From the NCBI RefSeq assembly GCF_907164845.1, contig NZ_OU015430.1, forward strand, positions 434,001 to 498,000: DNA of 64,000 nt. Direction: 5' to 3'. Origin of the DNA: Lysobacter luteus (GTDB taxonomy: Bacteria; Pseudomonadota; Gammaproteobacteria; Xanthomonadales; Xanthomonadaceae). Every line of letters begins with the position of its first letter. The first letter of the stretch is position 1. Positions 17,414 through 27,774 of the stretch are shown in pieces. The translations under genes and the position numbers were made by a program. Under the pieces are notes generated by a model that worked only from the letters and a program-made list of their open reading frames with translations, had not been told where the DNA came from and did no database searches.

Positions 17414-17695
17414 TCATCGCGGGCGGGTCGCGCGCGGCGGCGGGTCTTCGGGGTGGACCGGAGAATCGGCAGGCTCCGGCCTCGCCGGGGCATCGCGGGA
17501 CATGCCTGCCGGGGCCCCGAGACCGCCGGGGAGTGCGTCGTCCGGCCCCAACGTGGGCACGGGCCGGCCGTTTGCCGGTGCGGCGAGTGCCGGTTTCGGG
17601 GCCGATGGGCTGCAGCCGCCTGCAACCAGCAGGGCAAGGGCCGCGACCCATGCCGGGAGGAGCAGGCGAACGTGGAGGCTGCAGGCAACGGACAT
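17414..17695 (-). CDS. Small putative lipoprotein
   Basis: A 93-residue protein with a signal sequence and lipobox (LALLVAGGC, Cys at residue 28), followed by a Pro/Ala/Gly-rich tail of about 65 residues that looks disordered. AGGA lies seven bases before the ATG. It resembles the small proline-rich lipoproteins common in xanthomonads but has no recognisable domain. It is upstream of yajQ on the same strand, with about 85 bases between. A short Pro-rich frame in GC-rich DNA can arise by chance; the clean lipobox is the main argument for it. Confidence 0.55.
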   Translation of the reverse strand: MSVACSLHVRLLLPAWVAALALLVAGGCSPSAPKPALAAPANGRPVPTLGPDDALPGGLGAPAGMSRDAPARPEPADSPVHPEDPPPRATRPR

Positions 17696-17792
17696 CGCGA
17701 CGTCCTGCCGGTCAGATCGGATCGGCCTGAACAGGGCAAACGCGGAACGGAGGGTTGCGGGGACGGATTCCGGGCCGGACGCGACGGCCGGC

Positions 17793-17804
17793 TATCCTGC
17801 GCGT
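17793..17804 (+). promoter_or_regulatory. Candidate -10 with GCGCG discriminator
   Basis: TATCCT followed by GCGCGT, about 50 bases before the membrane protein start. It matches the -10 consensus at four of six positions and shares the GCGCG block seen at other starts. No convincing -35 element is visible. Confidence 0.35.
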
Positions 17805-17855
17805 CCCCCGCCGTCGCCCGCGTATGCAGGCGGCGACCTCATGGAGTCCGCCACC

Positions 17856-18437
17856 ATGCCCGTCCTGCTGCTGCCTGCACTGCTACTGGTCATGGTGCTG
17901 GTGTGGGCGTTGCTGCTGCCGGTCGCGCTGTGGCAGCGCTACCGGCGCGGCCGGGCGCGCCGGCGGGCCACGCCCTGGCTGGTGCGCGCCAATGCCTGGG
18001 CCCTGCTCGTATCGACGGTCGTGTTCGTGGCCGGTGCCTGGGTGGCCGGATTCTGGGTAGAGGGTGCCTTGTCCCATGCGGCCGTCGGCTTGGCCGCTGG
18101 CGTTGCACTCGGGATCGTTGGCCTCTGGTTGACCCGGTTCGACCGCGAGGCCTCGGACAGGTTCGTCCGAACCGGCTGGGCGCTCCCCCGCGGGGTGGCG
18201 GTGCCCGCCGGGCTGCGTCTGTACTACACCGCCAACCGGTGGCTGGTGCTCGGGCTCACCCTGCTGGTGGCCGGCCGCGTGGCGCTCGGGCTCTGGCAGC
18301 TGGGCCGGCTCTGGCGCGTCGACGGTTCGGAGCACGCGTGGCTTGCGCAGCAGGGTGGCTTGCTGGCGGTCGCCGGGGTCCTGCTGGGCCACTATCTCGC
18401 CTATACCTGGGGCCTGCGCCGGCGCCTGCCGCGTTGA
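17856..18437 (+). CDS. Multi-spanning membrane protein, function unknown
   Basis: A 193-residue integral membrane protein with about five predicted spans: residues 1-25, 45-70, 73-93, 125-148 and 165-185, with a short basic loop (RYRRGRARRR) after the first. I do not recognise the family. The ATG was chosen because GGAG lies nine bases before it; an in-frame ATG five codons upstream is an alternative. The EamA transporter begins seven bases after its stop, so the two are likely co-transcribed, but this gives no clear functional hint. Confidence 0.72.
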   Translation: MPVLLLPALLLVMVLVWALLLPVALWQRYRRGRARRRATPWLVRANAWALLVSTVVFVAGAWVAGFWVEGALSHAAVGLAAGVALGIVGLWLTRFDREASDRFVRTGWALPRGVAVPAGLRLYYTANRWLVLGLTLLVAGRVALGLWQLGRLWRVDGSEHAWLAQQGGLLAVAGVLLGHYLAYTWGLRRRLPR

Positions 18438-18444
18438 CCGCCCG

Positions 18445-19365
18445 ATGACCGGAACGACGCCACTGGATACCGACCCCTCCCGCACCGCCGCCTCGGGCTC
18501 CCCGATGCGGGCGGCGATGATCATGCTATTCGCGGTCGCCGCGTTCTCGCTGATGGACGCCGGCCTGAAGTCGCTGGCCGCGACCTACCCGCCGTTGCAG
18601 GTGGCGACCCTGCGCGGCGCCGCGTCGCTGCCGTTCGTGCTGGCCTGGGTAATGGCCACCAGCGGGCTGGCACCATTGCTGCGCGTGCGCTGGCCCCTGC
18701 ACCTGCTGCGCGGTGGCATCGGCATCGGGATGATGGCGGCATTCGCGTATGCGTTGCAGACGCTGCCGCTGACGACCGCCTATTCGATCTTTTTCGTCGC
18801 CCCGCTGCTGATCACCGCACTGTCGGTGCCGCTGCTGGGCGAGAAGGTCGGCCCGCGGCGCTGGGCGGCGATCGCGATCGGCCTGCTCGGGGTGCTGGTG
18901 TTGCTGCGCCCGACCGGCGAGGGGCTGCGCAGCTGGGCCGCGCTGGCGGTGCTGGTGGCGGCGCTGGGCTACGCGGTCAGCGCCATCACCGTGCGCGTGC
19001 TCGGGCGCACCGACTCGACCGCATCGATGATGGTCTGGCTACTGGCCTTGCTGGCCGTCGGCGGCGGGCTGCTCGCGTGGCCCCAGTGGGTACCGATCAG
19101 GTCGGCGGACGCCTGGGTGATCCTGGGGGTCGGCATCGCCGGAGCGCTTGGCCAGTACGCCATTACCGAGGCCTTCCGCATCGGCGAGGCATCGCAGATC
19201 GCCCCGCTCGAGTACACCGCGCTTATCTGGGGCGTGCTGCTCGACATCAGCCTGTGGGGCGTACTGCCTGACGCGGTCACCTGGCTGGGCGCCGCCATCA
19301 TCATTGCCAGCGGCCTCTACCTGCTGCGCCGCGAACGCGTGCACATCGAGGCCGAACATCCCTGA
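18445..19365 (+). CDS. DMT superfamily transporter (EamA domain)
   Basis: A 306-residue inner-membrane transporter with ten predicted helices arranged as two EamA repeats (about 20-150 and 165-300). The first helix carries FSLMDAGLKSLA and the repeats show typical features such as LQTLPLTTAYSIFF and PLEYTALIWG. EamA proteins often export amino acids, metabolites or drugs; the substrate here is unknown. The family resembles the RhaT/S-adenosylmethionine uptake-like EamA group. It follows a small membrane protein gene by seven bases. The nearest downstream gene is convergent. Confidence 0.9.
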   Translation: MTGTTPLDTDPSRTAASGSPMRAAMIMLFAVAAFSLMDAGLKSLAATYPPLQVATLRGAASLPFVLAWVMATSGLAPLLRVRWPLHLLRGGIGIGMMAAFAYALQTLPLTTAYSIFFVAPLLITALSVPLLGEKVGPRRWAAIAIGLLGVLVLLRPTGEGLRSWAALAVLVAALGYAVSAITVRVLGRTDSTASMMVWLLALLAVGGGLLAWPQWVPIRSADAWVILGVGIAGALGQYAITEAFRIGEASQIAPLEYTALIWGVLLDISLWGVLPDAVTWLGAAIIIASGLYLLRRERVHIEAEHP

Positions 19366-19401
19366 CCATCGCCGCTGGCCCGGCGACCGGCACCGCGTGC
19401 G

Positions 19402-19596
19402 CTATTCCTGCAGGCTGCCCTGGAGGGCGGCCGCAATCGCGGCATCGCCGTTGACGATGTCCTGCCAGCGCAACTCGTGGCCCTTCCGGTGTCCCTTCTG
19501 GACCAGCTTCAGGCCGTCGGGATCGATGGTGAGGGTGTAGGCGACGTCACCGACGGTGACTTCGCGGCGGACGGGCTTGTCGAGCTTGGTCGTCAT
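19402..19596 (-). CDS. Small hypothetical protein
   Basis: A 64-residue soluble protein. The sequence VTVGDVAYTLTIDPDGLKLVQKGHRKG suggests a small beta-sheet, followed by a C-terminal helix. GGAG precedes the ATG at good spacing (cggagaacgctATG), which also rules out an ATG six codons earlier. It lacks any motif I recognise. It lies between the convergent EamA gene and the terminator that ends the OmpW-like gene upstream. Short length limits confidence. Confidence 0.6.
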   Translation of the reverse strand: MTTKLDKPVRREVTVGDVAYTLTIDPDGLKLVQKGHRKGHELRWQDIVNGDAAIAAALQGSLQE

Positions 19597-19668
19597 AGCG
19601 TTCTCCGGGCTCAAGTGTCGACCACCGTAACGGCCGGGGTCGGGGGTTTCATGAACGGGTGTGACCCG

Positions 19669-19702
19669 AAAAGCGGACGGCGGACCCGCAGGCCCGCCGT
19701 CC
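19669..19702 (-). terminator. Rho-independent terminator of the OmpW-like gene
   Basis: On the minus strand, GGACGGCGG, a ten-base loop and CCGCCGTCC form a nine-pair GC stem, followed by GCTTTT. It begins about 20 bases after the stop of the OmpW-like gene. Confidence 0.7.
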
Positions 19703-19722
19703 AGGTCATCGGTCCCGCACGG

Positions 19723-20355
19723 TCAGAAGCGGGCACCGAGGCCCACGCCAACCACCACCGGGCTCGGTTCGGCCTCGCCGACGGTCTCGCCGTCGACCAT
19801 CACGTCGGAGCTGCCATGCAGGTAGCGCAGGTCGGCCCGGGCGAACCAGCTCGGGCTCAGCTTGACGTCGACGCCGGCGGTGGCCATGGCGCCCTTGGCG
19901 GTCTCGACGCCAAGGCGCTGGCCGGCGAGGTCACCCGTCGGCTCGACCTCCTCGCCGTCGTAGTTGCTCTCGTAGTAACCCAGGCCGACGAACGGCCGCA
20001 CGGTTTGCGCGCTGGTGCCGAAGTGGTACTGGCCGCTGACCGCATACGGCTGGGCTTCGACGCTGCCGGCCTTGCCGTTGGCGGTATTGACGCGGTGGCT
20101 GAACTTGTCAGCCGCGCCCCAGGCCTCGACGGCGATGTTGTCGGTCACGTAATAGGACGCGCTGAGCGTCGCGGCGCCGTCACCGTCCAGCTCGGCCTGC
20201 TGGCCGGCGACCGTGGTGTCGCCGATGGGCTCGGCCAGTGCATAGCCGCCGACCACGGCCCAGCGCTTGTCGCTGGTGTCGGTGGCGTCCTGTGCGAACG
20301 CGGCGGCGGGGGCGATGGCAAGCAGGGCCAGGGTCAAGGTGTGGATGCGTTTCAT
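19723..20355 (-). CDS. Outer-membrane beta-barrel protein, OmpW-like
   Basis: A 210-residue outer-membrane protein with a clean signal peptide (MKRIHTLTLALLAIAPAAAFAQ) and a mature part of alternating hydrophobic strands that ends in aromatic Phe (GVGLGARF), the signal for BAM assembly. Size and motifs such as ASYYVTDNIAVEAWGAA and VRPFVGLGYY fit the eight-stranded OmpW/OmpA-like barrel group. OmpW proteins form a narrow hydrophobic channel; the ligand is unknown. GGAG lies before the ATG. A strong terminator follows, so it is probably transcribed alone. Confidence 0.82.
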   Translation of the reverse strand: MKRIHTLTLALLAIAPAAAFAQDATDTSDKRWAVVGGYALAEPIGDTTVAGQQAELDGDGAATLSASYYVTDNIAVEAWGAADKFSHRVNTANGKAGSVEAQPYAVSGQYHFGTSAQTVRPFVGLGYYESNYDGEEVEPTGDLAGQRLGVETAKGAMATAGVDVKLSPSWFARADLRYLHGSSDVMVDGETVGEAEPSPVVVGVGLGARF

Positions 20356-20586
20356 GGGAGTTGTCTCCTCGTTCTGTGGGGGCGCCGGCCGGTGTCCTGG
20401 CAGGCGCGGCCAACCTAGCGAGGGACGCATGAACCGCGCTTGCCCGGCGGACGCGGCCTCAATGGAACCTTCATCGGCGGTCGTGCTATCGCGCGGCGCA
20501 CGTGGCCGGGCCGCGCTCCTGAACAAGCGCTGGACGGGCCGGGTGCGGAGCCGGCCATTCCCGCAAGGCGGGCCGGCGCGGCGTGA

Positions 20587-20616
20587 TTGGCGCCCCTGCA
20601 CCACTGCGGCCACAAT
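20587..20616 (+). promoter_or_regulatory. Candidate sigma-70 promoter for aceF
   Basis: TTGGCG (20587-20592), an 18-base spacer and CACAAT (20611-20616) lie about 30 bases before the aceF start, whose ribosome binding site GGAG is six bases from the ATG. The rest of the 290-base stretch between the OmpW-like gene and aceF holds no reading frame I would support, only GC-rich inverted repeats near 20555-20580. Confidence 0.42.
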
Positions 20617-20646
20617 AAGGGTCTTTCGCGCAGGTCGGAGCCGAGC

Positions 20647-22134
20647 ATGGCTGAGTTGAAGGAAGCACGCGTCCCCGATATCGGCGGCTACGACGGCGTG
20701 CCGGTGATCGAGGTGCTGGTGGCGGTGGGCGATACCGTCACGGTCGACCAGGGGCTGGTGACGCTCGAGTCCGACAAGGCGACGATGGAAGTGCCGGCGC
20801 CGTTCGCGGGTGTCGTGCGCGAGCTGAAGGTCAAGGTCGGCGACGAGATCGGCGAAGGCGCCGTGGTCGCGATGATCGAACCGGCCTCCGACGGGGCGGC
20901 CGAGGGTGGCGAAAAGCAGGCCGCGGACGCTTCCGCCGGCACGGACGGGGCGGCGGACAAGGCCACCGACGCCGCCAAGGCCGACGCGCGTCGCGCCGAG
21001 CCGGCGTCGCCCGGGCAGCAGGTCCGCACGAACGAAACGGCGACAGCCACCGAGCCGGCCAACGTGGGTGAACCCGACAACCTGGCAAAGCGCGAAGCCG
21101 CGCGTGCCCAGGCGGGTGCTGGCGCCGATGCCGGCGACAGCGACGCCGCCGCGCCGCGCTCGCCGCCGGTGGTGTTCGATGCCGACGAGCTGCTGCCCGA
21201 CAAGGTGCCGTACGCGAGCCCGGCGGTGCGCCTGTTCGCGCGCGAACTCGGCGTCGACCTGGCGCGCGTGACGGGCAGCCAGCGCGGCGGCCGGATCGGC
21301 CGCGAGGACGTGCAGAAGTTCGTCAAGGGCGTGATGTCCAGCGGCGGCGCGACGGCGAAGGCCGGCGGTGGCGGTGGCGGACTCGATCTGCTGCCCTGGC
21401 CGAAGGTCGACTTCGCCAAGTTCGGTCCGGTCGAGACCCGCGCGCTGTCGCGGATCCAGAAGCTGTCCGGCGCCAACCTCGCGCGCAACTGGGCGATGAT
21501 CCCGCACGTCACCCAGTTCGACGACGCCGACATCACCGAGCTCGAAGCACTGCGGGTGCAGCTCAACAAGGAAAACGAGAAGGCGATCGCCAAGGGCAAA
21601 GCGACCAAGCTCACGATGCTCGCCTTCCTGATGAAGGCCTCGGTGGCCGCGCTGAAGAAGTTCCCCGACTTCAACGCCTCGCTGGACGCCACCGGCGAGA
21701 ACCTGGTGCTCAAGCAGTACTTCCACATCGGCTTCGCCGCCGACACGCCCAACGGTCTGGTCGTGCCGGTCGTGCGGGACTGCGACACCAAGGGCGTGAT
21801 GGAGATCGCTGCCGAGACCGCCGAACTGGCCGCCAAGGCGCGCGACGGCAAGCTCGGACCGGCGCAGATGAGCGGCGGCTGCTTCTCGATCAGCTCGCTG
21901 GGCGGCATTGGCGGCACCGCGTTCACTCCGATCGTGAACGCGCCGGAAGTCGCCATCCTCGGCGTCTCGCGGTCGGACATGAAGCCGGTCTGGAACGGCA
22001 AGGCGTTCGAGCCGCGGCTGTCGCTGCCGCTGTCGCTGAGCTACGACCACCGCGTGATCGACGGCGCAGCCGCGGCGCGTTTCACCACCTACCTCGGCCA
22101 GATCCTCGGCGACATGCGCCGGGTCCTGTTGTGA
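20647..22134 (+). CDS. aceF: Dihydrolipoyllysine-residue acetyltransferase (PDH E2)
   Basis: A 495-residue E2 core subunit of pyruvate dehydrogenase. One lipoyl domain (residues 1-80, lipoylated Lys44 in ESDKATM) is followed by an Ala/Asp-rich flexible linker, an E3/E1-binding domain (about 189-226) and the catalytic CoA acetyltransferase domain (about 265-495) with the active-site DHRVIDG (His468, Asp472). A single lipoyl domain is at the low end for gammaproteobacterial E2. aceE is not next to it in this window. The downstream gene overlaps by four bases and lpd follows, so E2 and E3 are probably expressed together. Confidence 0.95.
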   Translation: MAELKEARVPDIGGYDGVPVIEVLVAVGDTVTVDQGLVTLESDKATMEVPAPFAGVVRELKVKVGDEIGEGAVVAMIEPASDGAAEGGEKQAADASAGTDGAADKATDAAKADARRAEPASPGQQVRTNETATATEPANVGEPDNLAKREAARAQAGAGADAGDSDAAAPRSPPVVFDADELLPDKVPYASPAVRLFARELGVDLARVTGSQRGGRIGREDVQKFVKGVMSSGGATAKAGGGGGGLDLLPWPKVDFAKFGPVETRALSRIQKLSGANLARNWAMIPHVTQFDDADITELEALRVQLNKENEKAIAKGKATKLTMLAFLMKASVAALKKFPDFNASLDATGENLVLKQYFHIGFAADTPNGLVVPVVRDCDTKGVMEIAAETAELAAKARDGKLGPAQMSGGCFSISSLGGIGGTAFTPIVNAPEVAILGVSRSDMKPVWNGKAFEPRLSLPLSLSYDHRVIDGAAAARFTTYLGQILGDMRRVLL

Positions 22135-22769
22135 GGGCACGCGCGCTGCTGTTGCTGCTGTTGGCGGTGCCGGCGGCGCATGCGGCCGAGTGCGAACTCG
22201 GGCTCGGGCACGGCTGGCCGCCGGCCACCGGCAACCACGGCGACGCGGTCGAAGCACTGCTTGCCAGTGGGACCCCGCCAGCACTGCAGGTCACCTGGTT
22301 GCCCACGCGAGGCGTCGAAAGCGCCCTGATGCTGGTGCCGCCGGCCAACGGTGGCGCGTGGACGTTGCGCCATGCGACCCCGGCCCAGCGTGTCGACCAC
22401 CGCGAGTCGATCTCCAACGGCGTTCGCCGCGTCCTGCTCACCGACCAGCAGCCCGAGGTGCGCGAAGTCCCGATACCGGAAACGTTGGCCGGCCGCCTGG
22501 TCGAAGGCTGGACACGCACTCTCCGGTCCGGCGTGGCGGCCGACCAGGAAGCCCGCTTCCACGACGGTGAGGTGCTGAGTTTCCGGATCGGCGACGACCG
22601 CTTCAGCGGCCCCGAGCCACGGTGTGGCGCGGGCGAGTTGCTGATCGAACAGGCCGAGGCGCTGATCGACGCGGCGGGTGAGCGCGATCCCGACGATTTC
22701 CCCAAGCGGTGGAATGCGTTGTGGCGCCTGCTCGACGAGCTTGACCGGGAACTGGCCACCGCCGGTTGA
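22131..22769 (+). CDS. Secreted hypothetical protein between aceF and lpd
   Basis: A 212-residue protein with a cleavable signal peptide (MRARALLLLLLAVPAAHAAE). The mature part has GLGHGWPPATGNHGDAVEALL early and a helical, acidic C terminus (DLEDR-type repeats around RLLDELDRELA). Only two cysteines are seen after the signal. GTG is the start, overlapping the aceF stop (GTGA), so translation is coupled. I do not recognise a family, and an exported protein between two cytoplasmic pyruvate dehydrogenase subunits is an odd partner. It may be a xanthomonad-specific insertion that uses the operon's promoter. Confidence 0.78.
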   Translation: MRARALLLLLLAVPAAHAAECELGLGHGWPPATGNHGDAVEALLASGTPPALQVTWLPTRGVESALMLVPPANGGAWTLRHATPAQRVDHRESISNGVRRVLLTDQQPEVREVPIPETLAGRLVEGWTRTLRSGVAADQEARFHDGEVLSFRIGDDRFSGPEPRCGAGELLIEQAEALIDAAGERDPDDFPKRWNALWRLLDELDRELATAG

Positions 22770-22825
22770 CCGGGCGCGCGCCGGCAGTGCCGGCCGCAAT
22801 CCACGACGAACAACAAGGAACAGAC

Positions 22826-24715
22826 ATGGCCAACACCATCGAGATCAAGGTTCCCGACATCGGCGACTTCGACGCGGTTCCGGTGATCGAGCTGCTGGTC
22901 GCGGTCGGCGACACCGTCGCGGTCGACCAGGGTCTGGTGACGCTGGAATCCGACAAGGCCACGATGGAGGTGCCCTCCAGCGCCGCCGGCGTGGTGCGCG
23001 AGCTGAAGGTCAAGGTCGGCGACGAAGTCGCCGAGGGCGCGGTCATCGCGATCCTCGAAGCGGAGGGTGAGGGCGAAGGCGAGGGCGGCGGGGCGGCTGA
23101 AGCCAAATCGTCAGCCAAGCAGGGCTCGGACGGCGGGAAATCGACGTCCGGGCCCGCCGATGCCAAGGCGCCGACCGCCGCGAAGGCCGAGCCGGCCGCA
23201 CAGGCAGCCGGGGCCGGCAGCGCGCCTGCACCTGCCGCGGGTGCGCTGCCCCGCAAACCGGCCGCCAATGCGCCGGATGCTGCAGCGGCGTCGGGGCGAA
23301 CGCCCGATGTTGAATGCGCGATGCTCGTGCTTGGAGCCGGCCCGGGCGGCTACACCGCCGCGTTCCGCGCCGCCGACCTCGGCCTGGACACGGTGCTGGT
23401 GGAACGATACGAAAGCCTCGGCGGCGTCTGCCTCAACGTGGGCTGCATCCCCTCCAAGGCCCTGCTGCACGCCGCGGCGGTGATCGACGAAGCCGCGCAC
23501 GCCAGCGACTTCGGCATCGACTTCGGCGCGCCGAAGATCGCGCTCGACGCGTTGCGCGCCTACAAGGACAAGGTCGTCGGCCAGTTGACCAAGGGCCTGG
23601 CCGGCATGGCCAAGCAGCGCAAGGTGCGCGTGGTAACCGGCACCGGCAGGTTCATTTCCGCCAACGAGGTCGAAGTCGAACACGACGGCAAGACCCAGCT
23701 GCTGCGCTTCGAGCAGTGCATCATCGCCGCCGGCTCGCAGGCGGTGAAGCTGCCGTTCTTCCCGTGGGATGACGAGCGGGTCATGGATTCCACCGACGCG
23801 CTCGAGCTGGCTGAAGTGCCGAAGAAGCTGCTCGTGGTCGGCGGCGGCATCATTGGCCTGGAGATGGCGACGGTCTACCGTGCGCTCGGCAGCGAGGTCA
23901 CGGTGGTCGAGTTCATGGACCAGCTGATGCCCGGCGCTGACCGCGACCTGGTCAAGCCGCTTGCCGATCGCCTGCGCAAACAGGGCGTGGCCGTGCACCT
24001 GGAGACCAAGGTGGTCGAGGCGAAGGCGCAGAAGAACGGCATCGCCTGCACGTTCGAAGGCGCCAGCGAGCCGGAGACCAAGCGTTTCGACCGCGTGCTG
24101 GTCGCGGTGGGCCGCGCACCCAACGGCGGCAAGCTCGATGCGGAAAAAGCCGGCGTGGCGGTCACCGACCGCGGCTTCATCCCGGTGGACCGGCAGATGC
24201 GCACCAGCGCGCCGCACATCTTCGCCATCGGCGACCTGGTGGGTCAGCCGATGCTCGCGCACAAGGCCACCCACGAGGGCAAGCTCGCCGCGGAAGTGGC
24301 TGCGGGCGAGAAGAAGGAATGGGTCGCGCGGGTGATCCCGTCGGTCGCCTATACCGACCCCGAGATCGCCTGGGTCGGCGTCACCGAGACCGAGGCTAAG
24401 GAGAAGGGCCTGAAGGTCGGCGTCGGCCGGTTCCCGTGGGCAGCCTCCGGCCGCGCGATCGGCATCGGTCGCACCGAGGGCTTCACCAAGCTGCTGTTCG
24501 ACGAGGCCACCCAACGCATCATCGGCGGCGGCATCGTCGGCGTGCACGCCGGCGACCTGGTCGCGGAAATCGCACTCGCCATCGAGATGGGCTGCGAGGT
24601 CGCCGACATCGGCCACACCATCCACCCGCACCCAACACTGAGCGAGTCGGTGGCGATGGCGGCGGAGGTGTTCGACGGCACCATCACCGACCTGTACATC
24701 CCGAAGAAGAAATAG
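22826..24715 (+). CDS. lpd: Dihydrolipoyl dehydrogenase with N-terminal lipoyl domain (PDH E3)
   Basis: A 629-residue E3 flavoprotein that reoxidises dihydrolipoamide with NAD+. Unlike the usual 475-residue form, it begins with a complete lipoyl domain (residues 1-80, Lys44 in ESDKATM) and an Ala/Pro linker. The FAD-binding GAGPGG (170-175) is followed by the redox disulfide Cys202/Cys207 in GVCLNVGCIPSKAL, an NAD-binding GGGIIGLEMA, and the C-terminal dimer domain with catalytic HPHPTLSE. The same lipoyl-E3 design is known in Neisseria (p64k) and some beta- and gammaproteobacteria. AAGGAA precedes the ATG; a terminator follows. Confidence 0.96.
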   Translation: MANTIEIKVPDIGDFDAVPVIELLVAVGDTVAVDQGLVTLESDKATMEVPSSAAGVVRELKVKVGDEVAEGAVIAILEAEGEGEGEGGGAAEAKSSAKQGSDGGKSTSGPADAKAPTAAKAEPAAQAAGAGSAPAPAAGALPRKPAANAPDAAAASGRTPDVECAMLVLGAGPGGYTAAFRAADLGLDTVLVERYESLGGVCLNVGCIPSKALLHAAAVIDEAAHASDFGIDFGAPKIALDALRAYKDKVVGQLTKGLAGMAKQRKVRVVTGTGRFISANEVEVEHDGKTQLLRFEQCIIAAGSQAVKLPFFPWDDERVMDSTDALELAEVPKKLLVVGGGIIGLEMATVYRALGSEVTVVEFMDQLMPGADRDLVKPLADRLRKQGVAVHLETKVVEAKAQKNGIACTFEGASEPETKRFDRVLVAVGRAPNGGKLDAEKAGVAVTDRGFIPVDRQMRTSAPHIFAIGDLVGQPMLAHKATHEGKLAAEVAAGEKKEWVARVIPSVAYTDPEIAWVGVTETEAKEKGLKVGVGRFPWAASGRAIGIGRTEGFTKLLFDEATQRIIGGGIVGVHAGDLVAEIALAIEMGCEVADIGHTIHPHPTLSESVAMAAEVFDGTITDLYIPKKK

Positions 24716-24755
24716 TGCGGGGCCACCCCGCTCGGCGCGCGGGCCCTGGAAAAGT

Positions 24756-24788
24756 GAAGCCCCGGCGGATCAGGCCGGGGCTTCTTTG
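24756..24788 (+). terminator. Rho-independent terminator after lpd
   Basis: GAAGCCCCGG and CCGGGGCTTC form a perfect ten-pair stem around a nine-base loop, followed by TTTGTT, about 40 bases after the lpd stop. It separates the pyruvate dehydrogenase genes from the atp operon. Confidence 0.85.
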
Positions 24789-24937
24789 TTCCCACCGCTG
24801 CTGTTTGCCTTGACGAGGAGAGAGACGCGGCGGGACGTACAGCTTCATTGACCGACCCCCGCGGGGAAGGTTCCCCGTCTCCCTGTCCCGTTCAGCTCCC
24901 GCTCCGGGGTTCGCCCGCCCCCGAGCCACCGCGGCGG

Positions 24938-24966
24938 TTGCCCGCAGCGCCCGTCCTGCCTATAAT
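24938..24966 (+). promoter_or_regulatory. Sigma-70 promoter of the atp operon
   Basis: TTGCCC (24938-24943), a 17-base spacer and a perfect TATAAT (24961-24966) lie about 55 bases before atpI. This is the closest match to consensus in the window. The predicted start near 24973 leaves an untranslated leader of about 50 to 60 bases. The rest of the 305-base interval after lpd holds only the terminator and GC-rich sequence without a supported gene. Confidence 0.72.
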
Positions 24967-25020
24967 TCCGCGGCTCCATCGGGCGCTTGTCGCCCAGCCC
25001 TCCGGACCGACGAACCCCGC

Positions 25021-26570
<1,550 letters not shown>

Positions 26571-26661
26571 TGATCCGCGCGGCGACCCGTGCCCCGGCAC
26601 GGGTCGTGCCCCCGGGCCGGCCCTCCAGGCCGGTCCATGCCAGTAACGTCGAGGACCCGTC

Positions 26662-27132
26662 ATGAATCCCAACATGACTTTCTTCGGTCAGATGATCTCC
26701 TTCGCGATCCTTGTCTGGTTCACGATGAAGTTCATCTGGCCGCCGCTGAATGCGGCCATCGAAGAGCGCCAGAAGAAAATCGCCGAGGGCCTGGCGGCTG
26801 CCGAGCGCAGCCAGAAGGACCTCGCCCAGGCGCAGCAGAGCGCCGACGCCGCGCTGCGCGAGGCACGGGTCAAGGCCAACGAGATCATCGAGCAGGCGCA
26901 CCAGCGCGCCAATCAGATCGTCGACCAGGCCAAGACCGATGCCGCGGTGGAAGCCACCCGCCAGAAGGCGATGGCCGACGCCGAGATCGTCGCGGCGCAG
27001 AACCGTGCCCGCGAGGACCTGCGCAAGCAGGTGTCGGTGCTGGCCGTCAGCGGTGCCGAGAAGCTGCTCCGCCGCGAGATCGACGCCAACGCCCACAAGG
27101 CGCTGCTCGACGAACTCGCCGCGCAGCTCTGA
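26662..27132 (+). CDS. atpF: F0F1 ATP synthase subunit b
   Basis: A 156-residue stator subunit. One N-terminal membrane helix (residues 5-26, [18 protein letters not shown]) leads into a long charged coiled coil with heptad Ala/Glu/Arg pattern ([19 protein letters not shown]) that reaches F1. The length equals E. coli b. GAGG is seen upstream of the ATG. It lies between atpE and atpH in the canonical order. Confidence 0.96.
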   Translation: MNPNMTFFGQMISFAILVWFTMKFIWPPLNAAIEERQKKIAEGLAAAERSQKDLAQAQQSADAALREARVKANEIIEQAHQRANQIVDQAKTDAAVEATRQKAMADAEIVAAQNRAREDLRKQVSVLAVSGAEKLLRREIDANAHKALLDELAAQL

Positions 27133-27173
27133 CCGCGCACTGACCCGATGCCCACAGCGATGAGCCCCAAGCA

Positions 27174-27701
27174 ATGAGCCAGTCCCTGACCCTCGCCCGA
27201 CCGTATGCGCGCGCCGCGTTCGCGGCCTCGCGCAACGACGGCCGTGCCGCGTCGTGGTCGCAGGCGCTCGCGTTCGCCGCGCAGGTCGCGGCCGACCCGC
27301 ACGTGCAGGCGCTGCTGTCGCACCCGCAGCTCTCCAACGACGACGCGGTCGCCCTGCTCGCCACCGACGGTGCCGACGAGGAGCTGAAGCGCTTCATCGG
27401 CCTGCTCGCCGACAACCACCGCCTGGTGCTGTTGCCGGAGATCGCGGGCCTGTTCGAGCAGCTGCGGGCCGAGGCCGAGCAGATCGTCAAGGCGCGCGTC
27501 ACCGCCGCAAGCGAACTGCCGGCGGCCGAGCTCGAGTCGATCCGCGCCGGCCTCAAGCGTCGCTTCGGCCGCGAGGTCGAGATCGAGACGGCGGTTGATC
27601 CGTCGCTGATCGGCGGCGCGGTGATCGATGCGGGCGACGTGGTGATCGATGGTTCGCTCAAGGGCAAGCTCGAGCGGCTCCAGGGCGCACTGGCCCACTG
27701 A
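27174..27701 (+). CDS. atpH: F0F1 ATP synthase subunit delta
   Basis: A 175-residue peripheral-stalk subunit linking b to the top of alpha. The N-terminal helical domain starts with [12 protein letters not shown], and the C-terminal domain has the conserved [23 protein letters not shown]. Size and position between atpF and atpA are standard. No strong ribosome binding site is visible, so it may rely on coupling to upstream translation. Confidence 0.96.
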   Translation: MSQSLTLARPYARAAFAASRNDGRAASWSQALAFAAQVAADPHVQALLSHPQLSNDDAVALLATDGADEELKRFIGLLADNHRLVLLPEIAGLFEQLRAEAEQIVKARVTAASELPAAELESIRAGLKRRFGREVEIETAVDPSLIGGAVIDAGDVVIDGSLKGKLERLQGALAH

Positions 27702-27774
27702 CAAGGCAACACGTGGGCGGACGATGTCCGCCGAACGCGAAGGCGGGTCCGACCCGCCCAACCAGGAAAAGAAG

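Noticed and set aside
16860-17855. Upstream part of a long plus-strand frame that ends with the small membrane protein
   Set aside because: This part runs antisense to yajQ and a lipoprotein gene. Only the segment after 17856 has a ribosome binding site and protein-like composition.
20356-22284. Long minus-strand extension of the OmpW-like frame into aceF
   Set aside because: The signal peptide and ribosome binding site place the real start at 20355; the rest is antisense to aceF.
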